DNA of 64,000 nt, from contig CALLKK010000017.1 in NCBI GenBank assembly GCA_938008435.1, positions 62,001 through 126,000 on the forward strand, read 5' to 3'. Position 1 is the stretch's first letter. Every line of letters starts with the position of its first letter. Both the position numbers and the translations under genes were made by a program. The DNA is from an uncultured Steroidobacter sp. (GTDB lineage Bacteria; Pseudomonadota; Gammaproteobacteria; Steroidobacterales; Steroidobacteraceae). A model generated the notes under the pieces. The model saw nothing but the letters and a program-made list of their open reading frames with translations. It had not been told where the DNA came from and ran no database searches. This document shows, in pieces, positions 51,491 through 59,817 of the stretch.

Positions 51491-53002
51491 TCAGCGACTG
51501 CCGGCCGCCTCGGACTCCGGCACGGCGCAATACTGCTCGAGGAACTGCTTGTGCGTCGTCATCTTCGACACGGCGCTGCGAATGTTCGTGCTCAGCGTCG
51601 TGAGCATCGTACGCAGATTCTCCGGGCTCAGCATGTCGGCCATGTGATGGTACGCGTTCGGATAGATGCGCTGTCCCAGCAATACCTGTAGCCAAGAATC
51701 GACGCGGAACAGATCCTTCGGATCCGGGAACACAAGTCCTGTTTCGCGGAACAGCTCGAGCCGGTGCGCCAGCGTGTCAGGCACCTCCATGTCGCGGCAG
51801 TCGCGCCAGTACGGCGTGTCGTCGCGCTCGGTCGCCTTGTAGTGCAGGATGATGAAATCGCGAATCCGCTCGTATTCGAGCTGCGACTCACGGTTGTACT
51901 CGCGGGCCAGCGCCTCGCTGTAGCCGCTGAACGGGAACAGGCGCAGCAATCTCGCCACGCCGCTTTGAATCAAATGAATGCTGGTCGATTCGAGCGGCTC
52001 GATGAACCCGCCGGCCAATCCCACAGCCACGCAGTTCTTGACCCAGGCACGCCGCCGACGCCCTGGGCGGAACTTGAGTAAGCGCAACTCGACGCGGATG
52101 TCGCCCTCGAGGTTCTCCATGAGCACGCGTCGCGCTTCTTCGTCCGTGGTGTAGGCCGTCGAGTAGACATGTCCGGTGCCTTGGCGGTGCTGCAACGGAA
52201 TCTTCCACTGCCAACCGGCTTGATGCGCGATGGCACGCGTATACGGCGGAATGTCGTCGAGCGGATAGTCGGTCTGCAGCGCAAGCGCGCTGTCATTGCG
52301 AAGCCATCGGCTCCAGTCCTCATATCCCGCCTTGAGAGCCTGCTCGATGAGCAATGCGCGAAAGCCGGTGCAGTCGATGAAGAAGTCGCCCTCGATGCGT
52401 TGTCCCGAGTCGAGCACCAGTGCTTGGATGAAGCCCGATTCGGGATGCTGGACGACCTCGACGATCTTGCCCTCGATGCGCTTGACGCCCTTGGCTTCGC
52501 TGCGCTCGCGCAAGTAACGAGCGTAGAGCGCGGCGTCGAAGTGATAGGCGTAGTTGATCTTCGATTGCTCGTTGGTGAAGAACTTGTGCGCCTTTGCGGC
52601 CTGGAGCTCGAAGCAACAGTCGCCGAGCTCCCCGTCATAGCCGTGCTTCCTCGCGGCCAGCCAGAAGTGATGAAAGTCGCCAAGCCAGGTGCTGCGGCCG
52701 ATGACGCCGAAGGAGTGAATGTAGCGGTCGCCAAGGCGCGCCCAGTTCTCGAAGGAAATCCCGAGCTTGATCGAGCCGCGCGTCACGCGCAGGAACTCGC
52801 GCTCATCGAGATCGAGGAGGCGGTGAAACGTGCGCACCGTCGGGAACGTGGCTTCGCCGACTCCGACCGTGCCGATTTCTTCCGATTCGATCAGCGTGAT
52901 GTCGAGCAACGGCCCGAGCTGCTGCGACAACGCGGCCGCCGTAACCCACCCCGCAGTGCCGCCACCGGCGATGACGACCTTCTTGACGCTTTGCGGTTTC
53001 AC
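51491..53002 (-). CDS. Flavin-dependent tryptophan halogenase-like protein (copy 1)
   Basis: A 503-residue FAD-dependent halogenase homologue, clearly related to the next gene over its whole length. Motifs: VVIAGGGTAGWVTAAAL for FAD, WQWKIP in AGWQWKIPLQHRQG, catalytic Lys79 in GSIKLGISFENW, and AGGFIEPLESTSIHL. Both copies keep IEGKI and SGFI/VALVLESG-like segments, so this is a tandem duplication. It follows the cupin-like gene by 51 nt in the receptor-SapC-cupin-halogenase operon. Confidence 0.93.
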   Translation of the reverse strand: MKPQSVKKVVIAGGGTAGWVTAAALSQQLGPLLDITLIESEEIGTVGVGEATFPTVRTFHRLLDLDEREFLRVTRGSIKLGISFENWARLGDRYIHSFGVIGRSTWLGDFHHFWLAARKHGYDGELGDCCFELQAAKAHKFFTNEQSKINYAYHFDAALYARYLRERSEAKGVKRIEGKIVEVVQHPESGFIQALVLDSGQRIEGDFFIDCTGFRALLIEQALKAGYEDWSRWLRNDSALALQTDYPLDDIPPYTRAIAHQAGWQWKIPLQHRQGTGHVYSTAYTTDEEARRVLMENLEGDIRVELRLLKFRPGRRRRAWVKNCVAVGLAGGFIEPLESTSIHLIQSGVARLLRLFPFSGYSEALAREYNRESQLEYERIRDFIILHYKATERDDTPYWRDCRDMEVPDTLAHRLELFRETGLVFPDPKDLFRVDSWLQVLLGQRIYPNAYHHMADMLSPENLRTMLTTLSTNIRSAVSKMTTHKQFLEQYCAVPESEAAGSR

Positions 53003-53053
53003 GATGCCCCCTTTCGGTAGCGTGTGCGCCGAGCGATCTGCGCTCGCTCGGCG

Positions 53054-54082
53054 CTAGCGATTGAGACGTTGCACGAGCAGCGAGCGCAGGCGTCGCGCCT
53101 TGATCTCATCCAGCGGCCCGAGCAGGCCGCGCGCGGGCTCGGGCAAGTGCGCACTTGATCGGTCGGCAGGGCCGAACACGTAGTAATCGAAGAGCGCGCG
53201 CCATGCGCGCTTTTCCGCCTCAGGACGATCGCGCAGACTCAGAATCGCGTGCAGTAAGGTTGTCTGCGGCGTATCCATGAACGCCGGCGCCACGTTCCAC
53301 CAGTAATTGACCATGACGTTGAACGACTCGAGCGCGTCGACTTGGTGCCACCACAGCGCCGGATAGAAGAGCACATCGCCGGGCTCCAGCTCCGCGACCT
53401 CCGCTGCAGCCAGCGCTTCACGCAGCTTCGGAAAGCGCTCGAAGTCAGGCGCGTGAATATCGGCCATCGTCACGACCTGGCCGCCGGGTGTCGGCTCCAA
53501 GGGCCCTGGATAGAGATTTTCGACCTGCTCCGGCGGAAAGAGCGTGAAGCGCCTGCGCCCGACGAGACAACAGGCGATGTTGTACGACATGTCGTAATGC
53601 GCGAGCGCAGTGGTGCGATTGCCGATCCACGCACCCACGAGCGGCGGGTTCGCCTCGAACATGGGATGGTTCAAGACGAGATCGTTTTCCTTACGGAAAC
53701 CCGGCAGATAAACATCGACGTCGGTCGAGCCGATATAGATGGAAGGCGCGTTCTCGTCGCCGAGATGCTGAAGGATCCGATCGAGATATTCATCGAGCAG
53801 ACCGCGATCGGCTTGGAAATCGAGCTTGGTCGCATCCGCGGTATAACCGAAGCGCCCCTTGAGCTCCGGGCGCGCGACGAACACGACGACACGCCGGCCG
53901 TTGTAGAACCGCTTGAGATACGCGACTGCGCTCTGCGGCGAATCCCCAGCTCGCACGAGCGGCCAGTCGCGTGCCAATCCTTTCAGAATCGTCGGCTGCC
54001 CCTCCTCCATGAGCGCATCGTAGGGAACTGCCGTCGGCGAGATGCCGGTCAGCGTTCGCGTCTTCTTGAGCACGTATTCCAT
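53054..54082 (-). CDS. Cupin-like (JmjC/FIH-type) domain protein
   Basis: A 342-residue protein of the Cupin_8 group. The iron site is intact: His162-x-Asp164 in TALAHYDMSYN and His246 in ALWWHQVDA, with FYPALWWH and VNYWW around it. The N-terminal part has QPTILKGLARDWP, the usual family beginning. Such proteins are 2-oxoglutarate/Fe(II) hydroxylases or inactive relatives. In receptor-linked clusters their substrate is unknown. The ATG at 54082 starts 11 nt after the sapC-like stop. A much longer open frame continues upstream but runs through the neighbouring gene out of frame and is ignored. Confidence 0.93.
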   Translation of the reverse strand: MEYVLKKTRTLTGISPTAVPYDALMEEGQPTILKGLARDWPLVRAGDSPQSAVAYLKRFYNGRRVVVFVARPELKGRFGYTADATKLDFQADRGLLDEYLDRILQHLGDENAPSIYIGSTDVDVYLPGFRKENDLVLNHPMFEANPPLVGAWIGNRTTALAHYDMSYNIACCLVGRRRFTLFPPEQVENLYPGPLEPTPGGQVVTMADIHAPDFERFPKLREALAAAEVAELEPGDVLFYPALWWHQVDALESFNVMVNYWWNVAPAFMDTPQTTLLHAILSLRDRPEAEKRAWRALFDYYVFGPADRSSAHLPEPARGLLGPLDEIKARRLRSLLVQRLNR

Positions 54083-54093
54083 GGCATCGGCGA

Positions 54094-54840
54094 TCAACTC
54101 TGCTCGATGGCCGCCGCACGCTTGCGATTCTTGAGCTCGATCAGCCAGTTGATATTGCCGAGAGAAGCAGCGGCCAGCATGGCAGGCTGCAGGTAACCCC
54201 GCCTGTGCAGCTGCTCGAGCGTTGCGGCATCGAGCTTGTCGAGAGACTCCGGGCTGATCGAAAGAAATCCGGTCAGCTTGTATTGGACGCGTTCGTCGAG
54301 ATGAATCTCGATGTCCTTGGCTTCCAGCAAGCCGGCCTCCTCGAACGCCTTGTACATCGGGCCCGCAATGTCGGTGCCCTTGTAAATAAGTTGCAGCATG
54401 CGATTGGCACGTTCGAGGTACGGTGAATGACCGCCATGCTTCAGGAAAATCGGCTCGCCCTCGGTCGTGCTGACACGCGGATGATCGAGATCGATATGGA
54501 TCACCGGCTCGTTGACGACTTCGCCGTCGATCTCGGTCTTGCGAAATCCGATCAAGAACGGCCCGCGCTGCAGTACCGCAGGAACGTAACGGCCGTTCCA
54601 GCCCTGGCCTTGCTCGGTCAGGAACAGGTTCTCGTGTTTGTCGAGACCGAGCAGCGCGAATGCTTGCAGACAACCCTCGTCGCTGCGGCGAAACAGAATC
54701 GGATACTCGCGTTGGACATGAACGAATTCGGTCGGAAAGACCAACGCCATGTTGACGTTGTCGCCGAACTCGGCGGAGAAGCCCGTGCGGACGCGCAGGT
54801 CCTTGTGAGCGATATTGTCGAGCGCAACGGTTCTGGTCAT
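54094..54840 (-). CDS. SapC family protein
   Basis: A 248-residue protein matching the SapC family (PF07277), named after Campylobacter S-layer-linked SapC. Visible conserved stretches are NMALVFPTEFVHVQREYPILFRR, LFLTEQGQGWNGRYVPAVLQRGPFLIG, a central VHIDLDHPRV and the C-terminal LDKLDAATLEQLHRRGYLQPAMLAAASLGNINWLI. No signal peptide is visible. Its function is unknown, but it regularly accompanies TonB-dependent receptors, cupin-like and halogenase genes. The start at 54840 is chosen because the upstream frame lacks similarity. Confidence 0.93.
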   Translation of the reverse strand: MTRTVALDNIAHKDLRVRTGFSAEFGDNVNMALVFPTEFVHVQREYPILFRRSDEGCLQAFALLGLDKHENLFLTEQGQGWNGRYVPAVLQRGPFLIGFRKTEIDGEVVNEPVIHIDLDHPRVSTTEGEPIFLKHGGHSPYLERANRMLQLIYKGTDIAGPMYKAFEEAGLLEAKDIEIHLDERVQYKLTGFLSISPESLDKLDAATLEQLHRRGYLQPAMLAAASLGNINWLIELKNRKRAAAIEQS

Positions 54841-55040
54841 GGGATATGGCGCGAGCAAGGCGTCCCTCGACGAGCCGGACATCTGTCGACATCCAAGCTC
54901 GGCTAGCGTACTGCTCAAACGTCAGGATCGCAAAAGACGCGAATGTTTATGTAGCTAGTGCAAGACGGCTGGGCCACCCTCGAGCGCACGCGTCGTCACG
55001 CCCTGGCCTCACTCAGTTCGAGATACTGCTTGCGCTGAAG

Positions 55041-55067
55041 TTGCCCGGGCCATGAAGGCCCGGGCAA
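55041..55067 (-). terminator. Strong stem-loop between receptor and SapC genes
   Basis: TTGCCCGGGCC and GGCCCGGGCAA form a perfect 11-bp stem with a 5-nt loop, 34 nt after the receptor stop. There is no T-tract. Located inside the presumed operon, it could reduce read-through or protect the receptor mRNA and so set a high receptor-to-downstream ratio. Confidence 0.6.
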
Positions 55068-55101
55068 CCGGTAGCGACGGATCGAGATCCGTACGCGAGC
55101 T

Positions 55102-58100
55102 TTAGAACTTGTACCGCGCGCCGATGGCGTAGCGCGGCGCAAGCTCATAGGCCCAAACGGTCATACCATCCTTACGACGGTACTCGCGGTGATGCTCGCC
55201 GGTGAGGTTGATACCTTCGAGCATGACCTGGAAGTTGTCGTTGATGTCGTAAGAGATGCTCAGGTCGAGCTGACCGTACTCGTCCGTGAACTGCGGGCTA
55301 CGGCTGCCGCCCGCGTTGGCCGTGTTGAGGAACTTGTCGCGCCAGTTGTAGGCGAGACGAGCCGAGATGCCGTGCTTCTCGTACATCAGCGTGATGTTGG
55401 CGGTGTCCGACAGACCGACCAGCGCGAACTGATTCTCATCCGGATCGGAGCCGATGTCCGCCTCCACGTCGCCGTTCACGACCGTATAGCTGCCGGCAAT
55501 GCCGAAGCCGGTATCGCCGAAGAAGTGCTGTGCCGCGAACTCCCAGCCGAAGATATTGCCTTCGCGGTCGTTGATCGGCTGAGACACACGGAAGATCATC
55601 TCCGGATCGTTCTCGTCCGGACGCACGTCGTACAGACTGAGGATCTCATCGACGAACGTCTGACGGAGCGCGCCCGTCGCCGGATCGATGCCCGTCTCGA
55701 ATTGCGCGCGCGCGGCGGCCACGTCGCCACCGTTCGCGTCGATCAACGCGACCATCGTGAACAGGTTGGCCGGCGAACGGTCCATGTTGAGCGCGTCGAT
55801 TTCGGCGAGCGCAGCGCCCGAACGCGTACCCGGCGCGCCCGAGCTCGGATCACGCAAGCCGAACAGCGGACGGCTGAAGACGCCCGTGCCGAGGAAGTTC
55901 TTCACGGTCTTGTCGAAGAAGCCCACCGACACGTAGCTGTCTTCCTTGTAGTACCACTCGATCGACACGTCCCAGTTCTCCGACTCGAGCGGCAGCAACG
56001 CGGGGTTCTGAGCCTCACCGCCCGTTTGTCCGCCGAGCGCCGTCGGGTTGTTCGGCGCGCCAGGAGTGGTCAACGCGAACAAGTTGCCGTACGGCACGCG
56101 ACCGATGGTCTTGCTGTAGGACATGCGCGCCACGACGCTATCGGTCAGGTCGACCTTGAAGTCGAGGTTGGGCAGCAGGTGGTTGTACTCACCGTCGCCC
56201 GTCACGTTCTGCATGCCGCTGAACTCGATGCTGAAGTCGTTGTCAGCGACCCACACGATGTTGACCGGGATGGACTGCAGCGAAGTGGAATCCACCTTGG
56301 TGCGCTCATAGCGCAGACCGCCGGTGATCTGAGCCGGGAAACCCAAGAACTCGGTCTTGACCTGGAACTGCGTATAGAAGGCGAGGATGTCTTCGTTCAC
56401 CCAGTTCTGGTTGTCGTTGACGCGAACGGCGTTGCCCTGTTCTTCGTAGACCGGCACGAGCAGCTTGTAGAGCTCGGTTGCATCGGCGCGGAAGGCCGTC
56501 TGCGCCTGACCGACCGGGAAGTCGTCGAAGCGGCAAGCCATGCAGAACGCCTGCACGACGCCTGGCGCGTACTGCTCGATGTCGCGAGGATTGGACACAC
56601 CCCACGTACCGAGGTCCTGCTCCGTGGTGCGGCCACGCGCGTAGATCTCGGTGTCGCGGTAGTTCACGCCGAAGTCGAGGCGGCTGTCGCCGTTATCGAA
56701 GGTGAAGCGCAGATCCACCTCATCGACGTCCATCTCTTGCCACTGCGCCGAGCTGCGGGCGACCTGCGAGCCGAGATCCTGAACGTTCAGGATGCCGTCG
56801 CCGTTGCCCTTGATGGAGTCGTTGAACGTGTAGCTCTGCACCGGGAAGCCGTCCTTGGTACGCCAATCGACGGAGTGCTGAGCGATGACCGGCGCCGCGA
56901 AGGTGACGAACGTCGCCGAATGACCGAGCGGGTTGTTCGGCACGGAACGCGCCTTGTCGGTGTGGGCATCGAAGCGCAGCGTGCCGGTCTCGGTGATCGC
57001 CCACTCGGCATTGAAGCCGACCGACTTGAAATCATCCTTCTGGCCGCGACGGGTTTGCTCGAAGCCCATGTCCTTCGTGCCGTCGTTGTTCTCCTGCAGG
57101 AACACCGCCTGCGACACGGGACCTTGGCCGTCGAAGATGATCTGATCGAACGGCGTCGCAAACCAGTTGGTCTGCTCGTAGCGGAACTCTTCGTTCTCGT
57201 TCTTGAAGTACGTGAAGTCCGCGGTCAGCGTCAGCGAGTCGATCGGACGGAACTGCGCAACCAGCTGACCGTTCCAGCGCTCGCGGCTGAGATCGGACAC
57301 GTCGTAGCGGCTGTCTTGCGGGATCGCGAACAGCTCGCCATCCGCCGGCGGATTGACGTAGTTCGCTGGATTGCCGCCTGCACGCACCACGCTGGTGTCG
57401 GAGAAGAAGTCGCTCGCTCTGCGCACCACCCAATCGTTCGTCTGGCCGATCGCAGCACCGGAGTCGCGCTTGGAGTAACCGCCGAACACGCTGATACCGA
57501 CAGTCTCGCCATCGTTCGTCCAGCTGAACAAGCCGCTGACTTCGGGCGTGACGCTATCGCCATCTTCCACGCTCGTATCGATCAGTCCCTTCGCGCCGAT
57601 CGTGGCCTTCAGGCCCGGATTGTCGAGCGGACGATGCGTCTTGACGTTGATCGTCGCGCCGATACCGCCCGACGGCAGTAACGCTTGACCGGTCTTGTAG
57701 ACCTCGAGGCTCGTGACCGCTTCGGCTGCGATGTTGGAGAAGTCGAAGCTGCGACCCTGGCCGCCCGCAAAGTTGTCGCGGTTACCCCAGACATTGACTT
57801 CGGCCGTGGGGACAGTACGGCCGTTCAATGTCACGAGGTTGAAGCCCGGCCCGAAGCCGCGCACCGTCACCTGCGAGCCTTCGCCGTTCTGACGGTCGAT
57901 CGACACGCCAGGGATACGCTGGAGCGACTCGGCGACGTTCGTGTTCGGGAACTTACCGATGTCTTCCGCGCTGATCGCGTCCACGACGCCGATGGCCTCG
58001 CGCTTGATGTCCATCGACTGCATCAAGCTGCCGCGCAAGCCAGTGACGATGATCTCCTCCAGCTCCTGGTTGCCTTGCTGTTGGGCATACACAGGACTGA

Positions 58101-58158
58101 CGAGGACCGCGCCACCGACGACGGTGAACAGCGCCTTCCGATTGAGTTTGGGTTTCAT
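55102..58158 (-). CDS. TonB-dependent outer-membrane receptor (Xanthomonas/Caulobacter type)
   Basis: A 1018-residue receptor. The signal peptide ends near VYAQQQ. A TonB box-like EEIIVTG is followed by the plug domain (AISAEDIGKFPNTNVAESLQRIPGVSIDR, VTVRGFGPGFNLVTLNGR). A large beta-barrel ends in ARYKF with the C-terminal aromatic. The large size, the DIGKFPNTNVAESLQR wording and the neighbours fit the TonB-Xanth-Caul subfamily, usually tied to carbohydrate or other large-substrate uptake. The ATG at 58158 has GAGGAG about 14 nt upstream. It is the first gene of the cluster. Confidence 0.96.
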   Translation of the reverse strand: MKPKLNRKALFTVVGGAVLVSPVYAQQQGNQELEEIIVTGLRGSLMQSMDIKREAIGVVDAISAEDIGKFPNTNVAESLQRIPGVSIDRQNGEGSQVTVRGFGPGFNLVTLNGRTVPTAEVNVWGNRDNFAGGQGRSFDFSNIAAEAVTSLEVYKTGQALLPSGGIGATINVKTHRPLDNPGLKATIGAKGLIDTSVEDGDSVTPEVSGLFSWTNDGETVGISVFGGYSKRDSGAAIGQTNDWVVRRASDFFSDTSVVRAGGNPANYVNPPADGELFAIPQDSRYDVSDLSRERWNGQLVAQFRPIDSLTLTADFTYFKNENEEFRYEQTNWFATPFDQIIFDGQGPVSQAVFLQENNDGTKDMGFEQTRRGQKDDFKSVGFNAEWAITETGTLRFDAHTDKARSVPNNPLGHSATFVTFAAPVIAQHSVDWRTKDGFPVQSYTFNDSIKGNGDGILNVQDLGSQVARSSAQWQEMDVDEVDLRFTFDNGDSRLDFGVNYRDTEIYARGRTTEQDLGTWGVSNPRDIEQYAPGVVQAFCMACRFDDFPVGQAQTAFRADATELYKLLVPVYEEQGNAVRVNDNQNWVNEDILAFYTQFQVKTEFLGFPAQITGGLRYERTKVDSTSLQSIPVNIVWVADNDFSIEFSGMQNVTGDGEYNHLLPNLDFKVDLTDSVVARMSYSKTIGRVPYGNLFALTTPGAPNNPTALGGQTGGEAQNPALLPLESENWDVSIEWYYKEDSYVSVGFFDKTVKNFLGTGVFSRPLFGLRDPSSGAPGTRSGAALAEIDALNMDRSPANLFTMVALIDANGGDVAAARAQFETGIDPATGALRQTFVDEILSLYDVRPDENDPEMIFRVSQPINDREGNIFGWEFAAQHFFGDTGFGIAGSYTVVNGDVEADIGSDPDENQFALVGLSDTANITLMYEKHGISARLAYNWRDKFLNTANAGGSRSPQFTDEYGQLDLSISYDINDNFQVMLEGINLTGEHHREYRRKDGMTVWAYELAPRYAIGARYKF

Positions 58159-58993
58159 AAGATGAGTTCTCCTCAGCACTTTGGATGCGTTTTTGTTCTT
58201 CTTGTTGTTATGGAATCGAAAACGCTGGTCTTGCGCTAAGCGACCGATACGTTTGGGGTCGCAACGGCAGCCAGCGCTCGGTGGGAACTTTCTCTTTCGG
58301 TTGCCATGGCTGCGCTCCCTTCTGTCCAAAGAAACGAAATCTCATTGCATACGCCGTCGACGACATTCGCCTCGGACGCATCCGCAGAGTCCGTTCCGCC
58401 CCTATTGCCAGGTTTCGATGTATTTCGAGCTATACGAGTGACGCAATTGCGAGCCGCGGCAGTGACAAGGAACGAGCTGCTTGAGGGAAAGGCTATCGAC
58501 TCGGGCACGTGCACCTTGGCCTGCGCGCAACATTGCTCGAGCTCTTCGTTGCGAAGTCTCCGGTTGACTATCCCCCATGTCAGCCGACCTTGGCGCTGGT
58601 CGCGCATGAACGCGCGGGGGAATGTGGCGCGTTTTAACAACGTTGTCAAGCCGATGACAGCGCTCTACATGCCGCGCCAGACCCGCCGCCAAGACAGGGT
58701 AGATAGATACCGCCGGAGCGCCGCTGCCGGTGAGCGCCAAAGGCATGTTGCGTTGACGACACATCAGGGAGCGGAGAGGGTCATGACGGGCAGCGCGAGG
58801 TCTGGCGCCGACCCGCCCGGTAATGGATACAGAGAGACGGAGGGCGGCCTGAAATGTCTACATGGCCGCGCCCAGCCGCATCTCATCAGGCCGACTTGGC
58901 AGCGCGCGCTGGGACGCCTCCGAGTTGGCGCCGCGTCGAACGAGCGGCGCAGCAATAACCTCGCGCTTGATAAGCGAGCGGGCGCGGCGACGG
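58159..58993. other. Long non-coding region upstream of the TonB-dependent receptor
   Basis: About 830 bp without a convincing gene on either strand; overlapping short open frames have no recognisable domain or good start. A LacI-type palindrome lies at 58634-58649, so the receptor mRNA could have a leader of about 450 nt. The first part (58160-58210) is unusually T-rich. Confidence 0.55.
58634..58649 (-). promoter_or_regulatory. LacI-family-type operator overlapping a -35 element
   Basis: On the minus strand TTGACAACGTTGTTAA is a 16-bp palindrome with centre AACGTT and one mismatched position per half. This is the shape of LacI/GalR-family operators. Its first six bases are a perfect -35 TTGACA for transcription toward the receptor. 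With a 17-bp spacer the -10 would be CACATT, a poor match. No lacI-type gene is in the window. Confidence 0.65.
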
Positions 58994-59767
58994 TTACTCC
59001 CGCGTGCCGATGCCGCGATACATGAGCCACACGCACACGCTGAACAGCACGGCGGCGGCAATCACCATGATGAGGTAGGCGTTGGCGACGTTGACGTCGG
59101 AGACGCCGAGGAAGCCGTAACGGAAAGCGTTCACCATGTAGAGGATCGGATTCGCCTTCGACACTTGCTGCGCCCATTCAGGCAGCAGATCGATCGTGTA
59201 GAAAACGCCGCCGAGGTAGGTGAGCGGCGTGAGCACGAAGGTCGGAATGAACGAGATCTGATCGAAATTCTTCGCGAACACGGCGTTGATCATGCCGGCG
59301 AGCGAGAACACGATGGAGCTCAAGAGCACAGCCGATACCACGATCCCGACGTTGTGGACGTGCAGGCGCGTGAAGAGCAACGTAATGACGGTCACGACGC
59401 CGCCCACGAGCAGGCCACGCACGAGCCCGCCCATCATGTAACCGGCCACGATCAACCAATTCGGCAGCGGCGCGACCAGCAGCTCCTCGATGTGCTTGCC
59501 GAACTTCGCACCGAAGAACGAGGACACCACGTTGCCGTAGGAGTTCGTGATCACCGACATCATGATGAGGCCCGGGGCGATGTACTGAATGTACGTGTAG
59601 CCGCCCATATCGCCGATGCGCCGGCCGATGAGGCTGCCGAAGATCACGAAGTACAGCGTCGCGGTAATCGCCGGCGGGACGATCGTCTGGCCCCAGATGC
59701 GCAGAATCCGGTTGAACTCGCGGATGACGATGGTGTTGAAGCCGACGATGTTGGTCTTGACGAGCAT
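58994..59767 (-). CDS. ABC-2 type transporter permease (YadH-like, second copy)
   Basis: A 257-residue protein with about six hydrophobic helices. Key stretches: INTIVIREFNRILRIWGQTIVPPAITATLYFVIFG-like N-terminus, YTYIQYIAPGLIMMSVI, YMMGGLVRGLLVGGVV, LTYLGGVFYTIDLLPEWAQQVSKANPILYMVNAFRYGFLG. This matches the permease at 40286-41047 in topology and motifs. It follows its ATPase gene by 50 nt. Substrate unknown. Confidence 0.93.
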   Translation of the reverse strand: MLVKTNIVGFNTIVIREFNRILRIWGQTIVPPAITATLYFVIFGSLIGRRIGDMGGYTYIQYIAPGLIMMSVITNSYGNVVSSFFGAKFGKHIEELLVAPLPNWLIVAGYMMGGLVRGLLVGGVVTVITLLFTRLHVHNVGIVVSAVLLSSIVFSLAGMINAVFAKNFDQISFIPTFVLTPLTYLGGVFYTIDLLPEWAQQVSKANPILYMVNAFRYGFLGVSDVNVANAYLIMVIAAAVLFSVCVWLMYRGIGTRE

Positions 59768-59817
59768 GCAGGATCCGCTTGTCGGAACTTGAGTGAAACG
59801 AAACGACGCGCTCTTGC

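Noticed and set aside
53054..54892. A single 612-codon open frame covering the cupin-like and SapC regions
   Set aside because: Only the part from 54082 on looks like a protein family. The upstream 270 codons are the out-of-frame shadow of the SapC gene, which has clear family motifs in its own frame.
55189..57681. An 830-codon plus-strand frame inside the receptor gene
   Set aside because: Antisense shadow of the TonB-dependent receptor, whose plug, barrel and signal peptide are clear on the minus strand.
58236..58649. Minus-strand 137-codon frame upstream of the receptor
   Set aside because: It begins inside the LacI-type palindrome, has no family features and a composition like non-coding sequence.
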